Positions 55,801-64,000 of a stretch of DNA of 64,000 nt are shown piece after piece. Made by a program: the position numbers and the translations under genes. Below the pieces are notes generated by a model that had not been told where the DNA came from, did no database searches, and saw only the letters and a list, made by a program, of their open reading frames with translations. Numbering within the stretch: position 1 is the first letter of the stretch; each line of letters begins with the position of its first letter. This DNA comes from Asterias rubens (Eukaryota; Echinodermata; Asteroidea; Forcipulatida; Asteriidae), in assembly GCF_902459465.1 (NCBI RefSeq), contig NC_047064.1:7032762-7096761 (forward strand), in the 5' to 3' direction.

Positions 55801-57574
55801 TCTATTCTTTGTAGAAAAAAAAAAAAAGGGCTGATCACACTTCACATATTTGTACAGTGTTTTTCAGTTTTATATGAAAAAGAGAGAATCAGCTTTATCA
55901 GCTGAACAGTTGCATTCCTTTACAAAGAGTGAACAAGAGAAAATCAAAATAGAAATTACATCTAAAATAGAATTTGGATCTAGTCAAAGTATATCAATAC
56001 AGATTTTGTTGTTTGTTTTTGCATTGAACAGAATTTTTAAAAAGATCTTGAGACACTTACCAAGTCACCATAGACGTTCATGCCGAGTCTGAATGTGTGG
56101 TTTCCCAAATCATGCTCGAGATTATGTCTGTTGATGATGTCCAAATTGGCTTCCCATACTGAACGTCTCTTCACTTCTTCACCTAGAAGTGTGTATTTCT
56201 TATTGTGAACCTGAAAGGAAAACAAAACATGCAATTTTTATTAAAAACTAAAGCAAAAGATTCAAACTTAATCTTAGTTTACAATTATATACACAATACT
56301 AACAAGTAACATTAACTTGTTTTCAATATAGCAGGCCTGTATGCTTCATTTTTTAAAAGGACAAGGGCACAGAGGCATTATCCCCTTGGTTTAGTGCACT
56401 CTTTGAGGAAATTGTAAATTTCAACTGTAGCATTTCAAGGGCATCAAGGCAATGACCAGGACCATGGAGGCAATCACTCCCATTGACTCCATGAAGTATC
56501 AGGCCTGATATAGAGCTTTATAAATAGTGCTAGTCGGAGGGGAGTCTACATTTTAGGTCAGTGTTAAAGGATTTGGGCACTTTTTCAAAATGTCCATAGA
56601 TTTACAATAAACTTACAGGGTTTGAAGATAATGATAATGGAAAGCTTCCCTTCAAATATTACTTACTGAGGTGCTGTAGTTTTTGAGGAATGAGTAAAAA
56701 AATGTCATGAAAATACGTTTGTAAATGATTAAAATTATTTTTGTCTCATGAGACCAAAATTTTCATGACATTGTTTTACTCATTTCCCAAAAACTACAGC
56801 ACCTCAGCATGTAATATTTTCAGGGAAGCTTTCTACTATCATTATCTTCAAACTGTGTGAGTTTAGTGTAAATCTGTAGACATTGTGTTTTTTGTCCAAG
56901 AACAGTTACATAGACCCTTTTTAACCAAAACATGCAATTCTTACTAAAGCAAAAGATTCAAAACTTGATCTCAGTTTTATTTAATAATAATTAACTCGCT
57001 TATATACAGCGCTTTATTCATAGTGTTAGACATAGGCGTGTCTGGGTGTCTTTCGGACACTCTGTTTCCTCTGTCATATCCAAGTCAATGTATTCAAAGT
57101 TAAGAATTTTTAACCCATTTTTCTTCAGTGGAAAAATTACACGGTAAAGTTAAATGATGTTATTACACATTCATACAAGGTAACAAGGTACAATTAAGAC
57201 AATAAATTCATTTACAATGTGAATTATTCAATAGGCCTAGTCATTTAAAAGTTATTTTATTTGTTATTTTGTTTCAGGCAGCACACATTTAGCACGCCAT
57301 ATAAAAAACTAACAAAAATAGAAAAAGGAAGAAAAACAACCCTGTAGATAACATGAGATAACCAAGAAGGAAAATTACTCATGATCTTAAGGCAATCCAG
57401 ACACTACCTAAAATTTTACAAAACAAACAAAAGTTAAGTACAATTTTAAAAGATTTCTAAAAATACCTTCTTGTATAGTTCCCAATCTTCATCATAACTT
57501 CTGTCAAATTTATCTACAAACGGTAAACTGCATGCAGCCACAACAAGGGCACAGACTACTAAAGCTCGGATCAT
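46812..57574 (-). CDS. ctsl: Cathepsin L (papain-family cysteine protease)
   Basis: Seven coding exons on the minus strand: 57574-57467, 56210-56061, 52492-52343, 51921-51700, 50993-50819, 47797-47686 and 46911-46812 (1017 nt, 338 aa, the usual cathepsin L size). Introns are GT-AG; the first four are in phase 0. Residues 1 to about 17 are a signal peptide ([15 protein letters not shown]). The propeptide has an ERFNIN-like helix (E-x-V-K-R-R-x-V-W-E-x-N-L-x-x-I-x-x-H-N) and GMNVYGDL. The mature enzyme begins near [19 protein letters not shown]. The catalytic set is Q136, C142 (CGSCWAFS), H283 ([11 protein letters not shown]) and N305 (YWLVKNSWG). CNGG and SYPLV are also kept. It is a lysosomal or secreted endopeptidase, made as a zymogen and activated at acid pH. 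One oddity is NQEQCGSC where NQGQCGSC is usual. Introns carry several MITEs and a 2.2-kb hairpin. Confidence 0.95.
47330..47362. repeat. GTACAT microsatellite
   Basis: Four to five copies of TGTACA/ACATGT in the last cathepsin intron. Similar short runs occur within both arms of the large inverted repeat at about 48718-48735 and 49359-49391. Confidence 0.6.
47956..50144. repeat. 2.2-kb inverted repeat (giant foldback element) in a cathepsin L intron
   Basis: Arms of about 850 bp: 47956-48811, starting GGGTCATTCCGTGTCAAATC, and 49294-50144, ending GATTTGACACGGAATGACCC. They are near-identical reverse complements over their whole length, including GGCGGCCATTTTGTGCTCGCGCG, GTTGACCCCGCGATCAATTG and the TGTACATGTACA run. 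The central 480 bases are unique and hold no gene. The flanks share AAGA, a possible 4-bp target duplication. It fills most of the intron between the sixth and fifth exons counted from the stop, so the pre-mRNA would contain a very long hairpin. It resembles a non-autonomous DNA transposon with very long terminal inverted repeats. Confidence 0.85.
51474..51602. repeat. Foldback MITE in a cathepsin L intron
   Basis: The left arm AAAGGTTTGCGGTAACACCA, CTCTAATGAGTTGGGGTGGTTCTGAAAAGAAC pairs with GTTCTTTTCAGAACTGCCCC, AGCTCATTAGAGGTGTACCGCAAACCTTT around a short loop (TGTTGGTTTCAACTC). The left arm has about 13 extra bases. No coding content. Confidence 0.8.
52003..52287 (+). repeat. Family A MITE in a cathepsin L intron
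   Basis: It follows TTAA (51999-52002) and begins AGGCAGTGGACACTATTGGTAATTACTC. The middle palindrome is GAGACCTCAGATTTGAAATTTGAGGTCTC. It is truncated at GACCAATTAAG, about 55 bases from the splice donor of the third coding exon, next to a short duplication of the donor region. Confidence 0.75.
52288..52355. repeat. 34-bp duplication covering a splice donor
   Basis: TTTCTATTGTCTTGTGTTTACCTGGTTCT and TTTCTAATGTCTTGTGTCTTACCTGGTTCT stand head to tail. On the minus strand each contains AGAACCAG|GTAA: the real donor (exon end 52343) and a second donor-like site (exon end 52309) 34 bases into the intron. Use of the second would shift the frame. Confidence 0.6.
53138..53563. repeat. Short inverted arms within cathepsin L intron 3
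   Basis: ACTACGGGTCCTACTACTTGCC, then ATCAACTCGCCGTCAACTC (about 53138-53178), is mirrored by GAGTTGACGGCAAGTAGTAG, GACCGCCCACTACA (about 53526-53562). Only about 35 bases match, so this is a decayed or small foldback element. Confidence 0.4.
54540..54903 (+). repeat. Full-length family A MITE
   Basis: The best-preserved copy: ends AAGCAGTGGACACTTTTGGTAATTAC and ATAACCAATAGTGTCCACTGCCC are inverted repeats of about 25 bp, flanked by TTAA at 54536-54539 and 54904-54907. At 364 bp and non-coding, with internal palindrome GAGACCTCAGATTTAGAATTTGAGGTCT, it is a MITE mobilised by a TTAA-targeting transposase such as the piggyBac type (inference from the flanks). Confidence 0.8.
56566..56936. repeat. 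Family B foldback MITE in a cathepsin L intron
   Basis: A palindrome starting AAAGGATTTGGGCACTTTTTC, with AAAATGTCCATAGATTTACA, GAAAGCTTCCCTTCAAATAT and GGTGCTGTAGTTTTTGAGGA, turning near TTGTCTCATGAGAC (about 56740-56755) and returning through the complement to GTAAATCTGTAGACATTGTG. Complete relative of the dimers in the tandem units. Confidence 0.75.
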
Positions 57575-58300
57575 CTTCACTTGTTGGTTGATTTCTTGGA
57601 ATCTGGATATTGAAGAAATTAAAATTACATACGTTAACATTTCTACAGTTTGGTAGGAAATTTTACTTATAATTAAAACTTGTCAAGACTGATGACACAA
57701 ACTCATTGTCAAATTGACAATTTTGATGGGAAACTTTCTGTATCTCAATCTGGCCACTCCTTGTTGTTCACTAATTTTTACAAAAACTTGAAAAAGAATA
57801 ATACTTTATTTGAGTAAATTATACTATTTTTCTTCAAGTGTCGTTTCCAGTATAGTAAGGAGCGGTTCAAAAATTGTGTCAAGATACAATAATGGAAGAA
57901 ACAACTGGTGGCAGGCAGGATACGGAGACCTTTCCAATAAATTTAAAGTAAAAAAAAAAATTGCGGAACTTATTATACATATTTTGTGAACAGTTTTGGT
58001 GGACACCCGAACACACGACCCCAAGATGATGACTAGTAATTTAGTATTGTAATGAAAACCATCAATTTTACTTTAATTAAGTTTGGATAAAAAAGGAAAT
58101 ATAGTATGTAAAATTCAATACCAGCATTTCATTCAAGGAATCAAGAAGGTTACACTCAGATGGCGTTGTGAGAGAAGTGGTGCTGAAACTCATCTGTGAA
58201 TTTGTGATTTGGACTCATTCATTTGTTTGCCGACTTTGGTTTGGAGGCCCAAGCCTAACGAAACGTAACGAAAATAACAGCAGTTTTACAGACAACTTAC

Positions 58301-58385
58301 CGTTTAAAACTTCGACCAGGCACTTTCGGGGGAGACTAATCTGGAAAAAGACGTCTCGACACAATCAAGTAAGTTCAACTATTAA
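58301..58385 (-). other. ctsl: Probable non-coding first exon of cathepsin L
   Basis: The minus strand has a TATA box ending at about 58409 and, roughly 85 bases after the expected start site (near 58385), a strong donor TTAAACG|GTAAGT (exon end 58301). A matching acceptor AATATCCAG lies before 57602, placing the ATG at 57574 28 bases into the next exon. Inferred from signals only. Confidence 0.55.
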
Positions 58386-58393
58386 TGATGAGT

Positions 58394-58420
58394 ATGCAAA
58401 TTGTGCGGGCCTTTTTATAC
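58394..58420 (-). promoter_or_regulatory. ctsl: Core promoter of cathepsin L: TATA box and octamer-like motif
   Basis: On the minus strand GTATAAAAAGGC (58420-58409) is a strong TATA box. ATTTGCAT (58401-58394), an octamer sequence, lies just downstream of it, at or near the start site. Agreement with the donor at 58301 supports the placement. Confidence 0.55.
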
Positions 58421-59049
58421 AAAAATGTGTGTGCGTGGTTTATCTACTGTTGACAGAAAGTCTCGTGACAAATTTTTTTTTTTACAACTGGGCCGCAGTC
58501 TGATTTCCGACTACCTATCTGTCTATGTTGCGTATGGTGCGGAGCGACTCGGCACCAGTCTAGTGAAAGGTCACTGGTCATGTGATTAAACAGGCTAATG
58601 CAATTGCTCACGTGACACGTACGTATGTAAACGATGGCAGGGACAACACTGAGCTGATCCACGTGAGGCTACTTGTTGATAAGAAATCCCCTACTGGCTG
58701 ATAAGGACAGGCCATGTTTAATTTTTTTATAAAACAATGAATGAAACTAAATTTAGTTTGACTTTGTTCTCCTTTAGATAGCAGGCCTTATTAAAACCAC
58801 AAGCCCACTTGGTGTAAAAAAAAGAAAAACAAAAAATCACCATGAGCCTACACCTCTAGCGGGTGGGACTTGAACCTGCGACCTCCAGATCCACGACCAC
58901 GGAAACCTGCTCGCAGGAGAATATTTCCCCCCATATAATTTATTTTCCCCCATTTAAAAAATCGAAAATTAAACGCCCGTGCTGAAGGAAAAGTTTCGAA
59001 AGATCTTGAGAGCGCTATCAGAAGTAGGCTTAGTTCGCCGATAGAGATG
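58421..59049. other. Spacer upstream of cathepsin L with a tRNA-like SINE scrap
   Basis: Mostly unremarkable. GCGGGTGGGACTTGAACCTGCGACCTCC (about 58859-58886) is the reverse complement of a tRNA-like T arm and box B, with no full tRNA around it; it is probably the remains of a SINE. No coding block seen. Confidence 0.45.
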
Positions 59050-59059
59050 AGGGACAAAA

Positions 59060-59107
59060 TCTCGGGGGGGGGGGGGTCGGGCGGTCGGATGGGGTGGGGG
59101 GGGGGTA
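59060..59107. repeat. Poly-G tract
   Basis: Runs of about 10 G at 59064-59075 and 59096-59106 in a G-rich stretch. Open frames over it are artefacts. Confidence 0.75.
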
Positions 59108-59231
59108 GAATCCCCTGCCACATACCGGCGATCTGCCATCTATTGTGCGATAGAGTCACCAGAAAACGTTTAAATGAAACGTCATAAATGCAATACAGAC
59201 CTTGTTGTATTATCATGTGAATTTGTTTTAA

Positions 59232-59500
59232 AGGTGACACTATTTAGTATGACTCGAAATAAGTTGGCATTGAAAATAACTTGGTATTCGAGCAAGAGCT
59301 CGAGCTGTTGATAGTATAAAACATTGCCAAACTTAAACGGATCCCTCTGGAGTAACGTAATTTGTTGACATGGGTGTTTTTTCTTCTATTATTCTCTCGT
59401 AACTTCGACGACCCGTTGAGTCCACACTTTGCACCGGGCTGGTTTGTTATTGCATGAGTCGATTGAGAATAATGGTCGTATTACCAAAGATGTGCCTTCA
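59232..59500 (+). repeat. Decayed family A MITE
   Basis: It follows TTAA (59228-59231) with AGGTGACACTATTTAGTATGACTCGAAATAAG, GAGCTGTTGATAGTATAAAACATTG, TCTGGAGTAACGTA, TTCGACGACCCGTTGAGT and GGTTTGTTATTGCATGA. The terminus is lost. A family B half follows directly. Confidence 0.55.
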
Positions 59501-59710
59501 AAGGGTTTGGGTACTTTTTGTACACAAGTAAACACAATGTCCTTAAATTTAAATAAAACTTAAACACATTTTGGAGATAGATACTATGGGCATAGAGCAA
59601 GGAACAGTAAAAAGCTTCCTTTTAATTATTACTTGCGGAACGGTTGTGTTTTTTGAGAAATGAGTAAAACAAAAGCCACACGAACATAATGTTCGTCTCA
59701 CCTTCATGAA
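59501..59710. repeat. Half of a family B MITE
   Basis: AAAGGGTTTGGGTACTTTTTG, ACAATGTCCTTAAATTTAAATAAAACTT, AAAAGCTTCCTTTTAATTATTACTT and TTTTGAGAAATGAGTAAAAC match the left arm of the family at 56.57 kb. The right arm is absent. Confidence 0.5.
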
Positions 59711-60017
59711 GAAGGTAGGCCAGATTAACGTGTCCCCTGCTGGGGTGGTTTTGGATTATTTGCTCAGAAGAATTTCAGCTCCGTATATATTTGATAGAAC
59801 TGCTGAGTAAAACACAGTCCTGGACTATTTTATTGGGGGTGGTACCGATCACTCAAACAATAGACCAAAATATAGTTCTATTGACTTAGGTGTCGTCCGA
59901 TAAAGCACGGGACTACAATGGTCTGCCCTAAAGTTGTCTAAGATCACGTGAGTACACTCAACTTTTATTTCGAGAGTAAATAGTAAGTTGCCACTATTGG
60001 GGATAATAATCTAATCT

Positions 60018-60292
60018 ATGGTTTGACCTGGACAAAATTGCAGCAGAAATGATTTTTTTTGCAGGTGTCTATTGAAGCCCTCCAAAGCAACATATCCAAA
60101 GGTAGTAACAAGTAAGCAGGGGAAATAATCATGCATAATTTGCATAAATTAAAAATTACCGTTTTCCCCCTATACGTATGCACACCCTATAGTCAGTAGA
60201 AAATTTTATTTTGTTCACATTATTTTTAATTTTATGGAAATGGTCATTGCAAAAAAAATCATTTCTGTTGCAATTTTGTCTAGGTCAAGCCA
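60018..60292. repeat. Foldback MITE
   Basis: TGGTTTGACCTGGACAAAAT, TGCAGCAGAAATGATTTTTTTTGCAG (60018-60063) and TTGCAAAAAAAATCATTTCT, GTTGCAATTTTGTCTAGGTCAAGCCA (60247-60292) are inverted repeats of 46 bp with few mismatches around about 180 bases of unrelated sequence. Confidence 0.7.
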
Positions 60293-60380
60293 TATTTTGG
60301 CTTAGATTGACCAGACTATAACACTGACGTCACACTTCGAGGCTCGTGCTTGTGTGAATAACGCCAGGGAGTGTCATCTG

Positions 60381-60545
60381 GACCCAATTTCATAGAGCTG
60401 CTAAGCACCGATAAATACAGGATTACCAGCCAAATTTCCATTTGTTGCACATACAGTGCTTGTTACTGGTATTCAGCTTTTGTTTGCTTATCCTGAAAAT
60501 CACGAGCAAAGTTTTATGCTAAGCAGCTCTATGAAATTGGGGCCT
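60381..60545. repeat. Foldback MITE, ends CCCAATTTCATAGAGCTGCT
   Basis: GACCCAATTTCATAGAGCTGCTAAGCA at the left and TGCTAAGCAGCTCTATGAAATTGGGGCC at the right are near-perfect inverted repeats. Single ends of this family also appear at about 64-75 and 61185-61241. Confidence 0.75.
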
Positions 60546-61839
60546 GGCCTTGTTCAATCCCCGACCATCTTCACCTTTCACCTAGATTCATGCAGACGAC
60601 CACAAGTGCAGCTGCCAAAATGTCACTTCGGACCAATCAAAACACAGATATCGAAGTCACTGCACGGACGTTCCAACGGAATGGTCTTATCAAAAGTGAT
60701 CTCACCGGTTTTGCAAAGCTATCTATATCCTTGCGGATAAAAGACAACCAACCCGTGAGAGCTCAAGGTTAACCCTGTTCTGCTGTACATACATAAAAGA
60801 CTGGGCCCCTATCTTTATCCGCGAGGATAATAAAGACAGGGTACCAGCTATTCAGATCCAATTATTCCATTGGATACGTTCAGCGACTATCTTGATAAGC
60901 TGAAGAAAAAGAAATGTTTTGTTTTACTCCGTAATACATGTAACTGTTGTTATTCTTTTATGAGAGTATGGAAATAAATGTATCCTTGAATTGAATTGAA
61001 TTGAATTGAAGCTGATTCCAAGCCGTCCAGTAAACTAATACCGTGGCGGGCGCGCTTTGGCGATTTACAACTGCGCGTATAGTTACACTATCCAATATCA
61101 AGCACCATAGTCTTGGGCCAAGACTAAACTATACCACTTCACATGATAAACTCGTGACTGGCAACCTGTTCATTTCTGCTTAGCAGAAGTGAGTTCTGCA
61201 GTAATGTTCTGCTTAATTAGCAGCTCTTTGAAATTGGGCCCAGTTATACAATTTGCACTGTATGGGGGAATCTCGCTGACAGACAGTGTAGGCTTCTGTA
61301 GCAAAATAATATACAATAATATAGAACGAAATCATCATCACCTTAAACCGCAGTGCTCAATACATTTTTTTGTAGAGCTCTAATACCTGTATTGATGCAA
61401 GACAAAAAAAAATTACACCATGATAACCAAAGATAAAACAAAGAAAGTTGGGACTGGGTACATCGACTATGATTTATTATATAGGTGACATAATCAAAAC
61501 AGCACTTTAAAATCTAACGGAGAATTACCGAGTAATTAAATTGCAGTTCTTCATTCGATCTTTAAAGAAACGCATGCCACGATATAACTAGACTTGATTC
61601 AAGTCCCGTTCTCGTGCGAATGTTCCCTGAGCATATCCGCCGTCAAAATGTAGCTATTGTGGTCCAGAAAATGGCACAGGCTAGGCGATGGTCTTACGGG
61701 CTCAACAATTTCATGACATCCATTCAAGAAAGGGCACTAGACGGCGTCTGTACATCAAAGCTACGGATGGTACTTGATGTACACTGGGAATACAAGCTTT
61801 CTGTCACGATCAGGGAACGGAGGATAGGCTGCTGGCCCC
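60546..61839. other. Repeat-derived spacer
   Basis: The block CATGCAGACGACCACAAGTGCAGCTGCC...GGACCAATCAAAACACAGATAT (about 60590-60650) is a reverse-complement relative of the segment at about 9960-10060 (ATATCTGTGTTTTGATTG...GGTGCAGCTG...TTTCGGTCGTCTGCA). TTGAATTGAATTGAATTGAA (about 60988-61009) is a five-base microsatellite. No gene recognised. Confidence 0.45.
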
Positions 61840-62043
61840 TTAGACTTGTGGACAAGTCGTTTATGGTCCCACGCGGTGAGATAGTCGAGATGCAGCGAAC
61901 CGTTGCTGGTTGCGCGATTACTGTGCGCTGCCTGACTTCTACGCAATAATAGTTGCGCAACCAGCAGTTCGCGCGCGGAGAGCACCGCTGCAACTCGACT
62001 ATCTCACCGCGTGGGACCATAAACGACTTGTCCACAAGTCTAA
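61840..62043. repeat. Foldback MITE, arms TTAGACTTGTGGACAAGTCG
   Basis: TTAGACTTGTGGACAAGTCGTTTATGGTCCC, ACGCGGTGAGATAGTCGAG at the left is matched perfectly in reverse by CTCGACTATCTCACCGCG, TGGGACCATAAACGACTTGTCCACAAGTCTAA at the right. The inner parts (TTGCTGGTTGCGC / GCGCAACCAGCAGTT) also pair. It is the source family of the scrap inside the MITE at 11521-11586. Confidence 0.85.
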
Positions 62044-62710
62044 CGGTCACTGTGTCCGCCATCCAGAGCTAGCTGTGATCCCCAGTTCTTTGGGAACCCA
62101 ATAGATGGAACCAGAGGCAAGGGCATGAATGAGAGTAACATTCGTATAGATCATCTGAAGAAGGACGCAACACTACAAGAACCAACTGAGCTTTATGGAC
62201 GATGTGACCTGTGACATCACCATGTTTAAAAAAGAGCCACAGGGGGACTTCCTGCAGGCATGACTTGTACGCAGCCTGATGGAAGAAAACATAAAATCTT
62301 ATATTTTATGGAGATTGCACTGTCTAATTCTTATCGACTTTTGATATAATGGAAGGGGGCACATCTCAAAATTTGACAGCTTTTCATATTATTCTTGGAT
62401 TTATGTGAAAATTATGACACAAAATGTCAACTTTCCCATAATAAGACATGTGCGGTATTGTGCCTGCCAGAATACTCAAAGATGGTCACACCTATTGTTT
62501 ACAAAGTTCACATGGTCTATAGGACACTGATGTTGGACCGGAATGTCTGGAAGGCCACCATCGAAGGTTCCCCAGATGGCGTCGGCTGGAGACAAAAACC
62601 TCTCTCTCAAATACTACTGCAACTACATAATACTACTAAACAACTTGTTATATCGCTTGCAAACCCAATTATAGCACAACAAAATTACTGTTCAACGTGG
62701 CAGCATGCAT
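62044..62710. other. Spacer next to the last P450
   Basis: No splice-bounded coding block or named repeat was seen. It includes the 3' flank of the P450 that ends at 62711. Confidence 0.4.
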
Positions 62711-64000
62711 TTACTCTCTAGGAATCGCACGAACTTCGAATGGAGTCGGAGTCAACGTGAGCCCGTTGATAGCCTCGAAAGATAATGGTTGGGAATCATC
62801 CGGTTTCTTGAAAGAAAACTGATGCAGTAAATGTGAGAAGAAGATGAACAGCTCCATCTTTGCAAGCTGCTCCCCAAGACACACCCGGCGACCTGTAAGG
62901 AAAACAAAGAACGAAGTAATGGTTGTAACTTTTGTTTATAAAGATAAGGAGGCGATGCCGATGACTCGATCGAGAACACAGTGTCAACACAGAAGATACT
63001 TCAACAGTCCAAGACGGTCGATGCCTTTATCACAGACAGTGACGTCACCTATCTTCAGTACTCATTATGATGATATTTTTATGCAGCACACACACAGACA
63101 GTTGGCATTTGGATTATTAGTGGACAAGTCGAGTGTCAATCTGTATTTATTAGTATATACGTTTCTTAAATTAACAATGCTTCTTTTAGTGTGTCTTCAT
63201 ATTATTGTCAATGTCATGTAAATCCTCGAAGTCCAACTATACTCCCAAAAGAAACTTCTTTTGTTAGTAGAATACTGGATTTATCAAACAGAAAATGCGA
63301 TATAAATCAATGTAACAAAATTCAACTGTATTAAAATGGCTTCGTTTTGAGTTGAAAGTGGTATTTATCGAAAATACAGCCGATTATGGTCTATCGGTAC
63401 GAGTGTTTTTCTGTACACACCCTCCCCCCCAGGGTCACGTTATGAGCACCTTGTCCATTACAACGAGTTTCGTTTTGGGCCCCTATATACATGTATGTTG
63501 GTTTTTCTTACCTGTACTAAACGGAAGATGCTCCTCCCTCGGCTTCAAAGAACCAGCTTCGTCAAGAAATCTCTCCGGAATCAATTTTTCTGGATCGGAC
63601 CAGATGGATGGATCTCGGCTGACGGCCCAAAGATTAGCAATGAGCAATGTCCCCTTTGGAATGTCGTAGCCAAGTAGGCTGGTATCTTTTGAGAGCATAT
63701 GAGTAATTGCGAGGGACACGATGGACGCCAGACGCTGCACCTCCAGGATGGTCGCCTCTGTGTATGGCAGCTGAGGTTTGTCCGCCATGTTGGGTAAACG
63801 GTCTCTACCTACTGCATCGTCGAGCTCCCTCTGAACCCTGGCTTGTACCTCAGGGTAGGCCATCATGTACAGTAACGCCCAACGGAGGGTGGATGCCGTA
63901 GTCTCCGTTCCAGCTGCAAAGAGCTCAAATGTAGTCAGTAACATGTTGTCAGCAGTGATGTGACTCTGGACATTCTTTGTCTCTTTTTCGTAGATGTCTG
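62711..64000 (-). CDS. Cytochrome P450, CYP2 clan (3' part, cut by the window end)
   Basis: Minus strand: exon 3 is 62892-62711 (182 nt, stop TAA at 62713-62711). Exon 2 runs from its donor end at 63512 to beyond 64000. The intron 62893-63511 is GT-AG (AG|GTAAGA donor). Seen in exon 2: AGTETTAST (I-helix), EVQR (K-helix), PERF and LPFSTG, which joins GRRVCLGEQLAK with the haem cysteine in exon 3. The part present is open and shares exon-3 length and intron position with the other members. It differs more from them than they do from each other in places (AITHMLSKDTSLLGYDIPKG, VQRELDDAVGRDRLPNMADK). The N-terminal anchor and exon 1 would lie to the right of the window. It looks functional as far as can be seen. 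Confidence 0.88.

Noticed and set aside
61614-62104. Open frames over 61.6-62.1 kb on both strands
   Set aside because: They run through a palindromic MITE, which yields mirrored open frames on both strands.

Overview
The window is eukaryotic nuclear DNA: AT-rich, with long spacers, spliced genes (GT-AG introns) and very many short interspersed repeats. CYP2-like cytochrome P450s, a PAN plus fibrinogen-domain protein, cathepsin L and a Ty3/gypsy retrotransposon indicate an invertebrate animal. The repeats (TTAA-flanked elements beginning AGGCAGTGGACAC, palindromic elements beginning GGCCGTGTCCGAAACG or GGGCCCAATTTCAT, tRNA-derived SINEs) resemble ones I associate with echinoderm genomes, so an echinoderm, perhaps a sea star, is my best guess. 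That is an inference; no sequence here proves it.

Layout. 1-12.4 kb is gene-poor and repeat-rich: foldback elements, a SINE, an array of about 0.5-kb units with exon-like blocks, a 26-bp minisatellite, a degenerate 1.2-1.3-kb tandem duplication and several other direct repeats. 12.57-13.56 kb (+) is an intronless gene for a secreted PAN/apple plus fibrinogen C-terminal protein whose last residues look frameshifted. 14.1-24.3 kb is a nearly perfect 5.1-kb head-to-tail duplication; each unit carries one three-exon P450 gene on the minus strand, intact (499 aa) in the first unit and frameshifted by one base in the second. 25.9-33.8 kb is a complete Ty3/gypsy element (minus strand) with two 951-bp LTRs, intact gag and pol, and a CATT target duplication, inserted inside an older MITE. 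Its Gag has an N-terminal RRM-like domain, a PNMA-like capsid region and a zinc knuckle. 34.2-37.4 kb (+) is a damaged P450, 40.1-43.2 kb (+) an intact 499-aa P450, and 62.7-64 kb (-) the 3' part of another. 46.8-58.4 kb (-) is a cathepsin L gene with seven coding exons, a probable non-coding first exon and a TATA box; its introns are loaded with mobile elements, including a 2.2-kb inverted repeat.

The P450s form a local paralogue cluster (five members, two orientations) sharing one exon plan: exon 1 of 358 nt, exon 2 of 960 nt, exon 3 of 182 nt. They are probably membrane-bound microsomal monooxygenases of the CYP2 clan, a type often expanded for xenobiotic or lipid metabolism. The cathepsin L and the fibrinogen-domain gene are unrelated neighbours. 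Exon limits come from splice-site reading, reading-frame phase and comparison among paralogues, without transcript data. All repeat boundaries are by eye.
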